Positions 23,458 to 32,288 are shown, counted from the stretch's first letter. The stretch is DNA of 64,000 nt from CAVUAT01 sp963848045 (GCA_963848045.1 CAWKCC010000001.1:310001-374000); one strand, 5' to 3'. Notes: generated by a model not told the origin, from the letters alone. Translations and numbers: made by a program.

Positions 23458-24525
23458 GTCGAAGACGCGGTCAACATCGCCGACCTCGAGCGGGCTGCCG
23501 CCGAGGCCCTGGAGCCCGGCCCGCACGGCTATTACGCAGGGGGCGCGGGGGACGAGCGCACCCTGCGGCGCAACCGCGAGGCCTTCCTGGAATGGGAGCT
23601 TCGGCCGCGGGTTCTGGTCGACGTGTCGGGGGTGGAGATGGAGACCAGCGTGCTCGGGAGCGCCATGGCGATGCCGCTGCTGGTCGCGCCGGTCGCCTTC
23701 CAGAAGCTCGCCCACGCCGACGGCGAGGCGGGGATGGCCCGCGCCGCGGCGGCGGCCGGGGTGACGATGTGCGTCTCGACGCTCGCCACCATGGGCCCGG
23801 CCGAGGTCGCCGCGGCGGCGCCCGACGCCGGGCTCTGGATGCAGCTCTACAGCTTCCGCGACCGCGGTGTGACCAGGGCGCTGCTGGCCGAGGCCGTCGA
23901 GGCGGGATACGGGGCCGTGCTGCTGACGGTGGATGCCCCCTTCGGCGGGCAGCGCGAGCGCGACCTTCGCACGGGCTTCGAGGTGCCCGCGGACGTCCGT
24001 GCGCCCGCCGTGCAGGCGGCGGCAGGGCGGCGCGACCTCTCGGTGGCCGAGGTCTTCGGCCTGATCGACCCCTCGCTCGACTGGTCGGACTTCGAGCAAC
24101 TCGTCGACGAGTGCGAGCTGCCCGTGCTGATCAAGGGGCTGCTCACCGCCGAGGACGCCGAGCTGGCGCTCGAGCACGGCGCGGCCGGGGTGGTGGTCTC
24201 CAACCACGGCGGCCGCCAGCTCGACGGCGTGTCGGCGACGATCGACGCTCTGCCCGAGGTGGTGGATGCGATCGGCGGCCGGGTGCCGGTGCTGATGGAC
24301 GGGGGGATCAGGCGGGGCACCGAGATCGCCGTGGCGCTCGCCCTGGGGGCCGACGCGGTGCTGGCCGGCCGCGCCCCGCTGTGGGGGCTCGCGGCCGGGG
24401 GACAGGCCGGAGCCGAGCGGGCGCTCGAGATCCTGGGCGAGGAGCTGCGTCTGGCACTGGCCCTGCTCGGATGCCCGTCGCCCGCCGCGCTGACGCCCAC
24501 CCACATCCGGCGCGCCTCGCGCTGA
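23458..24525 (+). CDS. FMN-dependent alpha-hydroxy-acid oxidase family protein (start disrupted)
   Basis: Homologous coding begins about 23458 (VEDAVNIADLERAAAEAL) and includes the FMN-site start YYAGGAGDERTLRRN, but no canonical start lies in this frame after the TAG at 23446. TTG 23451 with GAGAGG upstream is in another frame, so a small indel near 23455 is likely. Otherwise the enzyme looks complete: VLLTVDAPFGG, the FMN Lys in PVLIKGLLTAEDA, the catalytic His/Arg in VVSNHGGRQLDG, and LMDGGIRRGTEIAVALALGA. It oxidises a 2-hydroxy acid (lactate/glycolate type) to a keto acid with hydrogen peroxide. The first canonical start, GTG 23623, would remove the FMN-binding N-terminus. It follows the MpaB-like gene closely, as an operon would. 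Confidence 0.8.
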   Translation, partial: VEDAVNIADLERAAAEALEPGPHGYYAGGAGDERTLRRNREAFLEWELRPRVLVDVSGVEMETSVLGSAMAMPLLVAPVAFQKLAHADGEAGMARAAAAAGVTMCVSTLATMGPAEVAAAAPDAGLWMQLYSFRDRGVTRALLAEAVEAGYGAVLLTVDAPFGGQRERDLRTGFEVPADVRAPAVQAAAGRRDLSVAEVFGLIDPSLDWSDFEQLVDECELPVLIKGLLTAEDAELALEHGAAGVVVSNHGGRQLDGVSATIDALPEVVDAIGGRVPVLMDGGIRRGTEIAVALALGADAVLAGRAPLWGLAAGGQAGAERALEILGEELRLALALLGCPSPAALTPTHIRRASR

Positions 24526-24604
24526 CGTCCGCTCTGTCGCTGACCGGCGCCGCCGGGCGCGGCGCCGGCGATCGCGATCGCTGTCGCCGCGCGAAGCTGA
24601 GCAG

Positions 24605-24694
24605 CGGAGAGGGAGGGATTCGAACCCTCGAGAGAGCTATTAGCCCCCTACTCGCTTAGCAGGCGAGTGCCTTCAGCCGCTCGGCCACCTCTCC
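24605..24694 (-). tRNA. tRNA-Ser (GCT)
   Basis: A 90-base type II tRNA with acceptor GGAGAGG/CCTCTCC, anticodon loop CTGCTAA (GCT at 24658-24660) and the long variable arm typical of serine tRNAs. CCA is not encoded. Confidence 0.95.
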
Positions 24695-24730
24695 GGGGGA
24701 TTGAGAGCCGATTGTAGGCTGGCCGGGCAG

Positions 24731-26053
24731 ATGCCGAGTGCCGACGAGGCCCGCACCGCAGCGCAGGAGCCGACCCCGACGGGGCCCGACGAGGAGAGGG
24801 CGCGGACGGAGGGCGCCCCGCGCGACACGCCCACGCCGCTGCCGATCCCCACGCCGAGACAGGCCTACGAGCGCTACGAGCAGGTCTTCGCCGGCCTGCA
24901 GGCGCCCTTCGCCTTCGTCGACCTGGACGCCGTCTGGTCCAACGCCGCCGACATGCTGCGCCGCGGCGCCGGCAAGCCGATCCGGATCGCGAGCAAGTCC
25001 GTTCGCTGCCGGCCGTTCATGGAGCGGCTGCTCGACCTCGACCGCGGCTTCCAGGGCCTGCTCACCTTCACCCTGCCCGAGACCCTGTGGCTCTGGGAGC
25101 GCGGGATGCGCGACCTCGTGCTCGCCTACCCCACCGCCGATACGGCGGCGCTCACCCGCCTCGCGCGGCTCACCGCCGAGAGCCCCGAGGAGGCCCCCGT
25201 GATCATGGTCGACAGCCCCGAGCACCTCGACCTGATCGAGCAGGCGGCCGGCTCCTTCGTCGCCCCGGTGCGGGTGGCGATCGACATCGACGTCTCCTGG
25301 TGGCCGCTGGGAGGGATGATCAAGGTGGGCACCAAGCGCTCCCCCGTGCGCGACGCCGACGCCGCCCGCGCGCTCGCGCGCGAGATCGAGCGCCGCCCGC
25401 GCGTCCGGCTGGTGGGCCTGATGGCCTACGAGGGGCAGATCGCCGGCGTCGGCGACGACCTGCCGGGCAAGGCGATCAGGAACGCGGCGATCCGGGCGAT
25501 GCAGGCGGCCTCGCTCAAGGACATCCGCGAGCGCCGCGCCGCGGTCGTCTCGGCGGTCTCGGAGGTGACCGAGCTCGAGTTCGTGAACGGCGGCGGCACC
25601 GGCTCGATCGAGCTGACCGCCGGCGAGGGCGCCGTCACCGAGATCGCCGCGGGATCAGGGTTCTACGCGCCGGTCCTCTTCGACCACTACCGCTCCTTCG
25701 AGCTCAACCCCGCGGCGATGTTCGCGCTTCCCATCGTGCGCAAGCCCTCGCCCGCGGTGGCGACCGCCCTGGGCGGCGGCTACCTGGCCTCGGGCGTGGG
25801 CGCCAGGGACCGCATGCCGATCCCCCACCTTCCGGCGGGGCTGCGACTCGATCCCCGTGAGGGCACCGGCGAGGTGCAGACGCCCCTGACCGGATCCGCT
25901 GCAGAGGCGCTGTCACTCGGCGACCGCGTCTACTTCCGCCACGTCAAGGCCGGTGAGCTCTGCGAGCGCTTCGACAGCCTCTACCTGGTCACCGGCTCGA
26001 CGATCCGCGACGAGCTGCCCACCTACCGCGGCGAGGGCAAGACCTTCCTCTAG
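24731..26053 (+). CDS. PLP-dependent amino acid deaminase/aldolase (D-threonine aldolase-like)
   Basis: 440 aa from ATG 24731, immediately after the tRNA-Ser gene. The N-terminal 45 residues are disordered and acidic/proline-rich. The alanine racemase-type barrel follows: FAFVDLDAVWSNAADML, the PLP-binding Lys in RIASKSVRC, VAIDIDVSWW, and a metal-site-like GGGYLASGVGARDRMPIPH. The family includes D-threonine aldolase and D-serine dehydratase (DSD1). Longer actinobacterial members are annotated as amino acid deaminase/aldolase. The exact substrate is unknown. Confidence 0.85.
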   Translation: MPSADEARTAAQEPTPTGPDEERARTEGAPRDTPTPLPIPTPRQAYERYEQVFAGLQAPFAFVDLDAVWSNAADMLRRGAGKPIRIASKSVRCRPFMERLLDLDRGFQGLLTFTLPETLWLWERGMRDLVLAYPTADTAALTRLARLTAESPEEAPVIMVDSPEHLDLIEQAAGSFVAPVRVAIDIDVSWWPLGGMIKVGTKRSPVRDADAARALAREIERRPRVRLVGLMAYEGQIAGVGDDLPGKAIRNAAIRAMQAASLKDIRERRAAVVSAVSEVTELEFVNGGGTGSIELTAGEGAVTEIAAGSGFYAPVLFDHYRSFELNPAAMFALPIVRKPSPAVATALGGGYLASGVGARDRMPIPHLPAGLRLDPREGTGEVQTPLTGSAAEALSLGDRVYFRHVKAGELCERFDSLYLVTGSTIRDELPTYRGEGKTFL

Positions 26054-26057
26054 CGCC

Positions 26058-27377
26058 CTAGCCGACCTCGGCGCCCGCCGGCGGGCCGAGCACCCGGTCG
26101 GTGTAGGCGTTGCGGAAGCTGCCGCCCGGGTCGAGGCGGTCGCGCAGCGCCAGGAACTCCGAGAAGAGCGGGTAGCGCTGGGCCAGCGTGGCGGCCGTCT
26201 GGAAGTGCCGCTTGCCCCAGTGCGGGCGGCCCCCGTAGCCGTCCATGATCGACTCGACCGCGCGGAAGTAGCCCTCCCAGGCCACGCCCTTGAACTGATG
26301 AACCGCGATGTAGCAGGTGGCGCGATCGTGGGCGGGGCTGAGGTGCGCGTCGTCGCCGGCGACGAAGCGGACCTCGATCGGGAAGCCGACGGGCGGATCG
26401 GCGGCCTCGGCGGCCTCGAGCACCCGAGGCACCGCCTCGGCGGCGTGTCGCCGGGGGATCGCGTACTCCATCTCGGTGAAGCGCACCCGGCGCTGGCTGG
26501 CGAAGACGCGGTAGCTGCGGTCCTGCTTGGTGGAGCCGCCGATCCGCCTGGAGACGAACTCCGAGAGCGCCGGCACCCGGGATGGCAGGCGACGGCCGAG
26601 GCGGGCGATCGCGCCCAGCGCCCAGTTCTCGAGCACCACCTCGTTCGCGTACTCGACCGCCGGGTTGCGCGGCCTCGGCGGCTCCTCGGTGCGCTCGCTC
26701 TGGCGCAGCAGTGCCCGCTGGGTGTGGGGGAAGACGTAGAACTCGAAATGGTCGGAGCCGTCGGCGAGATCGTCGATCCGCTCCAGCGCCTCGTCGAGCG
26801 GCAGCGGGGAGTCGACCCGGCGCAGGGTGAAGGCCGGCACCGTGCGCAGGGTCAGCGTGGCGATCACCCCGAGCGCGCCGAGCGAGACGCGCGCAGCGCG
26901 CAGCGCATCGGGGTCGGAGCGCTCGGATAGCTCGAGCACGGTGCCGTCGGGCCGGACCAGCTCGACTGCGGCAACCTGCGAGGAGATGTTGCGGAAGCGC
27001 GCGCCCGTGCCGTGGGTGGCGGTCGAGATCGCGCCGGAGATCGTCTGTCTGTCGATGTCGCCGAGGTTCTCGAGCGCAAGGCCGTGGCCCCAGAGCGCCT
27101 CGCTCAGCACCCGCAGGTTGATGCCGGCCTCCACCCTGGCGAGGCCGGCGGAGCGGTCCACGTCGAGAACCCGGTCGAGGCCGCCGAGGTCGAGCATCAG
27201 CCCGCCGGTGCAGGCGGCATCCGTGAACGAGTGGCCCGAGCCGACCGCGCGCGCCGGCAGGCCGGCCTCGGTGGCCCGCCTGACCGACTCGAGCAGCTCG
27301 CCTCGCCCGCCGGGCCGCTCGATCCGCGCCGGCGCGCAGCGCTGATCGCCGGCCCAGTTTCGCCACTCCTTGGCCAT
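26058..27377 (-). CDS. FAD-binding D-arabinono-1,4-lactone/L-gulonolactone oxidase family protein
   Basis: 439 aa from ATG 27377 (MAKEWRNWAGDQRCAP). VAO-type FAD domain: AVGSGHSFTDAA (the His is the usual covalent FAD attachment site), NLGDIDRQTISGAISTATHG, and GALGVIATLTL. The C-terminal ALO domain keeps the HWGKRHF motif that binds the lactone. Such enzymes oxidise aldonolactones or alditols. No other sugar-lactone gene is nearby. The start region overlaps nothing except the divergent DDN-like gene's promoter. Confidence 0.9.
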   Translation of the reverse strand: MAKEWRNWAGDQRCAPARIERPGGRGELLESVRRATEAGLPARAVGSGHSFTDAACTGGLMLDLGGLDRVLDVDRSAGLARVEAGINLRVLSEALWGHGLALENLGDIDRQTISGAISTATHGTGARFRNISSQVAAVELVRPDGTVLELSERSDPDALRAARVSLGALGVIATLTLRTVPAFTLRRVDSPLPLDEALERIDDLADGSDHFEFYVFPHTQRALLRQSERTEEPPRPRNPAVEYANEVVLENWALGAIARLGRRLPSRVPALSEFVSRRIGGSTKQDRSYRVFASQRRVRFTEMEYAIPRRHAAEAVPRVLEAAEAADPPVGFPIEVRFVAGDDAHLSPAHDRATCYIAVHQFKGVAWEGYFRAVESIMDGYGGRPHWGKRHFQTAATLAQRYPLFSEFLALRDRLDPGGSFRNAYTDRVLGPPAGAEVG

Positions 27378-27405
27378 CTCCAGCAGCCTATGCGAGCATG
27401 CGCCG

Positions 27406-27918
27406 GTGGCCGGCCGCGTCCGCCCCTTCGACCCCACCGCTCCGCAGGGGCCGCTGCTGCGCGCTCTGTCGTGGACCGCGCGACAGCGCCCCGTCACCTG
27501 GTTCCTGGTCAACGTCGGCAACCGGATCGACCCGGTGCTGATGAAGGCCAGCGGCGGGCGGCTGAAGACCACCGTGAGCGCGCCCACGGTGCTGCTCACC
27601 CACACGGGCGCCAGGAGCGGCAAGCAGCGGACCACGCCCCTCACCTACTTCACCGACGGCGAGGACGTGGTGCTGATCGCCTCGCGCGGCGGCGCCGAGC
27701 ACAACCCCGCCTGGCTTCACAACCTGCGCGCCCAACCCGATGTCGAGCTCTGGAACGGCGGCGGCGGAGGCCCCTACCGCGCGCGTGAGGCCGAGGGGGC
27801 CGAGCGCGAGCGCCTCTGGGAGCTCGCCGCCACCTACTACCCGGGGTTCGACGACTACCAGAGGCGAGCCGGCGAGCGCCGCATCCCGGTGGTCGTCTGC
27901 TCGCCGAGCGCGGGCTAG
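27406..27918 (+). CDS. DDN-like deazaflavin (F420)-dependent nitroreductase family protein
   Basis: 170 aa from GTG 27406. The split barrel has VLLTHTGARSGKQRTTPLTYF, the F420-phosphate-binding pattern of the DDN family, followed by VVLIASRGGAEHNPAWLHNLRA and an LWELAATYYPGFDDYQRR C-terminus. Members reduce quinones or nitroimidazoles with F420H2, often at the membrane. It is divergent from the FAD oxidase, with 28 bases between starts. Confidence 0.9.
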   Translation: MAGRVRPFDPTAPQGPLLRALSWTARQRPVTWFLVNVGNRIDPVLMKASGGRLKTTVSAPTVLLTHTGARSGKQRTTPLTYFTDGEDVVLIASRGGAEHNPAWLHNLRAQPDVELWNGGGGGPYRAREAEGAERERLWELAATYYPGFDDYQRRAGERRIPVVVCSPSAG

Positions 27919-27949
27919 GCTCTCGGGCGAGTCGCTGCTGCGAGCACCC

Positions 27950-28038
27950 GGAGGGGTGGCAGAGCGGTTGAATGCGGCGGCCTTGAAAGCCGTTGGAGGC
28001 CCTCGGGTCTCTCGTGGGTTCGAATCCCACCCCCTCCG
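27950..28038 (+). tRNA. tRNA-Ser (TGA)
   Basis: 89 bases: acceptor GGAGGGG/CCCCTCC, anticodon loop CTTGAAA giving TGA, a long variable arm and T loop TTCGAAT. CCA is not encoded. It lies 2.5 kb from serS. Confidence 0.95.
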
Positions 28039-28052
28039 CTCAGCGCGCCGGG

Positions 28053-28853
28053 CTAGCGGCGGTCGATCAGCAGGGTCTGGAGCGCCCTGCCGAGCGGGCC
28101 CCGCTGATCGAACAGCGCCGTGTCGGCCAGGCCGACCCCGTTGGGCTCGGGCAGGGTCAGCGCATCGAGGCAGACCCACTCGCCCTCGGGCATGCGGTGC
28201 AGGTGCACCGACAAATCCACGTTGATGAACAGGTGGCTGCGCCAGTCAAGCGCCGAGCTGACGCCGTTGCCCGAGTCGGCGGCGACGAGCACGCGCTGCA
28301 GCGGCGAGGGCTCCTCGCCGGCCACGAGCGGGACTCTGGCTCGCATCCAGACGGTCGCCGGCCCGGCCTCCATGAAGGCGCCGCTGATGAACCGGTAATC
28401 CATCGCCGTGTGGTAGCCGACGTCGTGGCCGGTGCGGAAGAACTCGCCGGACTCGCCGTGCTCGGGCCCGGGCGGCGCCGGCGGCAGCCCCGGGGGGGTC
28501 TCGAGCTCGAGCTCGGCGGTCCGGATTCGCCAGCCACGGGCGCGCACCAGCTCCGCGCCCTCGGCGTCCGCGAGCGTCGCGCCGACCATCTCCACGCGGC
28601 GGCCGGGCCTCAGCACGTCCGCGCTGACGCGCAGCGGCCCGATCGGGACCGGGCGCAGAAGGTCGTAGGTGATCCGCCCGACCTGGGCCGGGGCCTCACC
28701 GAGGGCGCCGCCGCCGAGCCGCTCGATCTCCCGACCGATGAGGGCGGCGGGCGGGCCCGCATGCTGGAACCCGGGATCCCAGGGACCACGGGTGAGCTCG
28801 GTGGCCCGGTAGAGGCCCGTCTGGCCGTCGAAATCGAAGAACGCCTCGGACAT
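28053..28853 (-). CDS. Acyl-CoA thioesterase family protein (double hot-dog)
   Basis: 266 aa. Two hot-dog-like halves: the N-terminal one has GFQHAGPPAALIGREIERLG and GRITYDLLRPVPIGPL, the C-terminal one has WRSHLFINVDLSVHLHRMP and LTLPEPNGVGLADTALFDQ. It matches the TesB-like thioesterase family of actinobacteria (HAGPPAAL conserved). It presumably hydrolyses acyl-CoAs in the cytoplasm. No operon partner is seen. Confidence 0.83.
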   Translation of the reverse strand: MSEAFFDFDGQTGLYRATELTRGPWDPGFQHAGPPAALIGREIERLGGGALGEAPAQVGRITYDLLRPVPIGPLRVSADVLRPGRRVEMVGATLADAEGAELVRARGWRIRTAELELETPPGLPPAPPGPEHGESGEFFRTGHDVGYHTAMDYRFISGAFMEAGPATVWMRARVPLVAGEEPSPLQRVLVAADSGNGVSSALDWRSHLFINVDLSVHLHRMPEGEWVCLDALTLPEPNGVGLADTALFDQRGPLGRALQTLLIDRR

Positions 28854-28933
28854 CGACCCGATCCTAGGATCCCGCCGCGATCGCGGAGCGATCGCGCTAG
28901 CCTCGCGCCGAGAAGAGGGGAAGAGAGGCAGAG

Positions 28934-29431
28934 ATGGGCGAGTGGGCAGACGAGTTCTTCCGCGACTGGCAGCGCGCCTGGAGCGCGGGCAGCGACGAGG
29001 TGCTCGGGCACGTCGCCGACGACATCGAGTACTGGGACGTGACGCTCGCCGAGCCGATCCGGGGCATCGAGGCCTACGAGGAGTACGTGGACGGCTTCTT
29101 CCGCGCCTTCAGCGAGATCGAGTGGAGCCTGCGTGAGCCCGTGATCGCCGAGGGAGAGCGGGTGACCGAGCCGTGGCGTTGCCGCGCCTTGAACTCCGGC
29201 CCGCTGTGGATCGGCCTGCCGGCGAGCGGCCGCAGGCTCGACACGATCGGCACCGACATCTTCGAGTTCCGGGAGGGCAAGGTCTGCCGGGAGCACTCCT
29301 TCTACGACGTGGCCGGCAACCTGCGCCAGCTCGGCGTGCTGCCCGGGCAGGGCAGCGTCGCAGAGCGCCTGACGATGGGCGCCGCCGGGCTCGGTCTCAG
29401 GGCCCGACGCCTGGTCCCCGGCCTCCGATAG
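28934..29431 (+). CDS. SnoaL-like/NTF2-fold protein
   Basis: 165 aa from ATG 28934. The pattern FFRDWQRAWSAGSDEVLGHV, then IEYWDVTLAEPIRGIEAYEEYVDGFF and GTDIFEFREGKVCREHSFYD, is typical of the SnoaL polyketide-cyclase-like group, with conserved aromatic and acidic residues lining a pocket. No specific reaction can be assigned. GAGAGGCAGAG precedes the start. Confidence 0.8.
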   Translation: MGEWADEFFRDWQRAWSAGSDEVLGHVADDIEYWDVTLAEPIRGIEAYEEYVDGFFRAFSEIEWSLREPVIAEGERVTEPWRCRALNSGPLWIGLPASGRRLDTIGTDIFEFREGKVCREHSFYDVAGNLRQLGVLPGQGSVAERLTMGAAGLGLRARRLVPGLR

Positions 29432-29494
29432 GGCCTTAGGGAAGGTTGAGGGCACCGGGTACCCTGGTTCTCGATCCCCCGAAGGAGGCCCGAA

Positions 29495-29890
29495 TTGGAG
29501 AAGTTGCAGAAGACCGAGGAGGAGTGGAAGCGGGAGCTCACTCCCGAGCAGTACAAGATCGTGCGTGAGAAGGGGACCGAGGCTCCGTTCACCAGCGAGC
29601 TGAACGAGATCAAGGCGGAGGGCGTCTTCAAGTGCGTCGCCTGCTCGCAGCCCCTGTTCAGCTCCGAGAGCAAGTTCGACTCGGGCAGCGGCTGGCCCAG
29701 CTTCGACCGGCCGATGGAGGACGAGGTCGTCGAGACCGAGGCCGACCACAGCATGTTCATGAGGCGGATCGAGGTGCTGTGCTCACGCTGCGACGCACAC
29801 CTGGGGCATGTCTTCGAGGACGGCCCCGCCGAGACCACCGGCAAGCGCTACTGCATCAACGGCTGCGCCCTCGAGTTCGACGAGAGCTAG
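29495..29890 (+). CDS. msrB: Peptide-methionine (R)-S-oxide reductase
   Basis: 131 aa from TTG 29495, with GAAGGAGG 7-14 bases upstream deciding the start. Zinc-binding pairs CVAC and CSRC, SGSGWPSFDRPM, HLGHVFEDGP and the active-site RYCINGCALEF are all present. The usual NS after the catalytic-site Cys is NG here. It reduces methionine-R-sulfoxide in proteins using thioredoxin; a standard oxidative-stress repair enzyme. Confidence 0.95.
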   Translation: MEKLQKTEEEWKRELTPEQYKIVREKGTEAPFTSELNEIKAEGVFKCVACSQPLFSSESKFDSGSGWPSFDRPMEDEVVETEADHSMFMRRIEVLCSRCDAHLGHVFEDGPAETTGKRYCINGCALEFDES

Positions 29891-29897
29891 CGGGCGC

Positions 29898-30539
29898 CTA
29901 GACCTTTCCCTGCGCACCGAGGTAGCTGTAGCGCACGGCCAGCGCGACCGCCTCGGTGCGGGTGTCGACCTCCATGCGCGCGATCGCGTTGCGGACGTGC
30001 GTGTGGACGGTCGCAGGGCTGAGGCTGAGGCGGTCGGCGATCTGCTTGACGCGCAGGCCCTCGGCGAGCAGCTCGAGGATCTCGCGCTCGCGCGGGGTCA
30101 GCTCGAGCAGCTTCTCGAGCTCGCCCGCGCCCGGGCCGAGCTCGGTGCCGACGAAGGTGCCACCAGCAGCCACGACCTCTATCGCGCGGGCGATGTCCTC
30201 GCTCGGGGCCGTCTTCAGCACGTAGCCCAGGGCGCCGGCGCGCATCGCCATGCTGAGCAGGTCGGGCTGGGCGTGGGCGGTGAAGATGATCACGCGGGTC
30301 CCGGGCTCGGCCCTGAGGATCTCCTTGGTGGCCTCGATGCCGTCCTTGCCCGGCAACTCGACGTCGACGATGCAGACGTCGGGATTGAGCTCTGAGACCT
30401 TGCGGACGACATCCGTGCCGTTCTCGGCCTCACCGACGATCTCCACCCCGGGAATCGAGGCCATGCGGGCCTTGATCGCCTCGCGGACGATCTCGTGATC
30501 GTCACAGAGCACGACGCGCTTGGGCGCCTCGACATTCAT
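29898..30539 (-). CDS. NarL/FixJ-type two-component response regulator
   Basis: 213 aa. The receiver domain has the acidic pocket CDDHE, the phospho-acceptor Asp in VCIVDVELPGKDG, Thr in VIIFTAHAQ and Lys in YVLKTAPS. The C-terminal LuxR helix-turn-helix reads ELTPREREILELLAEG and ATVHTHVRNAIARM. It is a DNA-binding transcription factor controlled by a histidine kinase that is not in the window. The start overlaps the stop of serS upstream (4 bases), so it may be co-transcribed with it. Confidence 0.93.
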   Translation of the reverse strand: MNVEAPKRVVLCDDHEIVREAIKARMASIPGVEIVGEAENGTDVVRKVSELNPDVCIVDVELPGKDGIEATKEILRAEPGTRVIIFTAHAQPDLLSMAMRAGALGYVLKTAPSEDIARAIEVVAAGGTFVGTELGPGAGELEKLLELTPREREILELLAEGLRVKQIADRLSLSPATVHTHVRNAIARMEVDTRTEAVALAVRYSYLGAQGKV

Positions 30540-31756
30540 ATGGAGGGAATGCTCCCCGGAAGGCCGAATTCCTGCAAGGCCGCCGGAACAGCGACTCTCC
30601 CATCCTCGGTCTGCTTGTTCTCCAGGAGCGCGATCAGCGTGCGTCCGACGGCCACCGCGGTGCCGTTCAGCGTGTACATCTCCCTCGGCGGCTCGCCCTG
30701 AGCCGGGCGGTAGCGCGCCTTGAGGCGGCGTGCCTGGTAGTCGGTCGTGTTGGAGCAGGAGGTCAGCTCCCGGTAGCGCTGCTGGCTCGGGATCCAGCCC
30801 TCGCAGTCGAACTTGCGCGCGGCCGAGGCCCCGAGGTCGCCGACCGCCACGTCGACGACCCGGTAGGGAATCTCGAGCGCCGCCAGGATCCGCTCCTGCA
30901 GGGCGAGCAGGCGCTGGTGCTCGGCTGCGCCCGCATCGGGCTCGACGAAGCTGAACATCTCGACCTTGTCGAACTGGTGCACGCGGAAGATCCCGCGCGT
31001 GTCGCGCCCGCCCGCGCCCGCCTCGCGCCGGAAGCAGGTCGAGAAGCCCGCGTAGCGAAGCGGCAGCTGGCCGGCGTCGAGCACCGCGTCGGCGTGCAGC
31101 GAGGCCAGCGAGACCTCGGAGGTACCGACCAGGAAGAGCTCGTCCTCGGGGACCGCGTAGATCATCTCGCGCTCGCCCGGGAGGAACCCCGTTCCGTATA
31201 GCGCCCGCTCGCGCACCAACACCGGCGGGGACACTGGGGTGAAGCCCTCCGAGCGCAACATCTCGAGGGCGAATCGCACGAGCGCCATCTCCACCATCAC
31301 CAGGTCGCCGAGCAGGTAGGCGAAGCGGGTGCCGGAGGTCTCGGCCGCCGCCTCCATGTCGATCCAGTGGTGGCGCTGGCCGAGCTCGAGGTGGTCGAGC
31401 GGCTCGAAGTCGAAGCTGGGCTGCTCGCCGACCCGGCGCAGCTCCTTAGCGTCCTCCTCGGAGTCGCCGTCTGGCGCCTCGGGGTCGGGGAGGTTGGGGA
31501 TCGAGGCCGCCAGCGCATCGCGCTCCTGCTCCACCGTGGCTAGCTCTCCCTCGAGCTCCTTGAGCCGGCCCGCGAGCTCGCGCATCTGCGCGATTCGCTC
31601 CTCAGGGTCGGCGCCCGAGCGCTTGGCTTCGGCGATCTCGTCCGAGGCGCGGTTGCGCTCGGCGCGGTCGTCCTCGATTCGGGGCAGCAGCGCACGCCGG
31701 CGCTCGTCGAGGGCGAGCAGCTCGTCGAGCTGCTCGCCCTCTCCGCGGCGGGCCAA
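30536..31756 (-). CDS. serS: Serine--tRNA ligase
   Basis: 406 aa from TTG 31756. Class II synthetase: N-terminal coiled-coil arm (RIEDDRAERNRASDEIAEAK to ATVEQERDALAASIP), motif 2 FSTCFRREAGAGGRDTRGIF, serine/ATP-site VGTSEVSLA and ELTSCSNTTDYQARRL, motif 3 NGTAVAVGRTLIALLE. It charges tRNA-Ser. Homologous sequence continues upstream in the same frame (SLDLKAIRRDSGPARAA, to about 31810) where a Met-Leu-Asp-Leu start is expected, but no ATG, GTG or TTG is found there. The TTG at 31756 removes the first helix. Confidence 0.9.
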   Translation of the reverse strand: MARRGEGEQLDELLALDERRRALLPRIEDDRAERNRASDEIAEAKRSGADPEERIAQMRELAGRLKELEGELATVEQERDALAASIPNLPDPEAPDGDSEEDAKELRRVGEQPSFDFEPLDHLELGQRHHWIDMEAAAETSGTRFAYLLGDLVMVEMALVRFALEMLRSEGFTPVSPPVLVRERALYGTGFLPGEREMIYAVPEDELFLVGTSEVSLASLHADAVLDAGQLPLRYAGFSTCFRREAGAGGRDTRGIFRVHQFDKVEMFSFVEPDAGAAEHQRLLALQERILAALEIPYRVVDVAVGDLGASAARKFDCEGWIPSQQRYRELTSCSNTTDYQARRLKARYRPAQGEPPREMYTLNGTAVAVGRTLIALLENKQTEDGRVAVPAALQEFGLPGSIPSI

Positions 31757-31826
31757 TGCCGCGCGCGCCGGCCCCGAGTCGCGGCGAATGGCCTTGAGGT
31801 CGAGCGAGGCTCCCGCTCCCGGCGAA

Positions 31827-32210
31827 CTAGGGCTGGCCGGCCTCGGCCGGCTCGTTCACGTCTGTGCCCGAGTACTCGGCGAGGAAGCGGGCGACCTGGT
31901 CGGCCTGTTCGCCGACGACGATGTTCTGCGGCATGATCGCGCCCGAGAAGCCTCCGTTGCGGATCGCGTAGATCGCGTCCTCGTAGGTCTCCTTGCGCTG
32001 GTCGAGGTTGGGTCCCTGGGTGCGCTGGCTGCGGTTGGAGGAGCCCTGCGCCCCGGCGGCAGTGAGCGTGTGACAGCCCGAGCAGCGCTCGGCGAAGATC
32101 ACGGCCCCCTGCTCGAAGGCGGGATCGTCGACGTCCACGCCCTCGCTGCCGCAGGCGGCCAGAGCAGTCGCCGCGGCGGAGATCGAAATCAGTAGGAGTG
32201 CCCCTCGCAC
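31827..32210 (-). CDS. Monohaem cytochrome c lipoprotein
   Basis: 127 aa from GTG 32210. Signal peptide with lipobox ALAAC (Cys about residue 20), haem site CSGCH near residue 45, and IMPQNIV supplying the axial Met. It is exported and lipid-anchored on the outer face of the membrane, carrying electrons to a terminal oxidase or another partner. The short GFSGAIMPQN form matches small class I cytochromes of actinobacteria. It is close to the nuo operon but convergent with none of its genes. Confidence 0.9.
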   Translation of the reverse strand: MRGALLLISISAAATALAACGSEGVDVDDPAFEQGAVIFAERCSGCHTLTAAGAQGSSNRSQRTQGPNLDQRKETYEDAIYAIRNGGFSGAIMPQNIVVGEQADQVARFLAEYSGTDVNEPAEAGQP

Positions 32211-32288
32211 GCGGCGGCATCATATTCGACCCGGGCACGGCAGCGAGGGCGGTGCGCGATCCGCCCCCAGCGCGTAGCGTTCTCAGGG

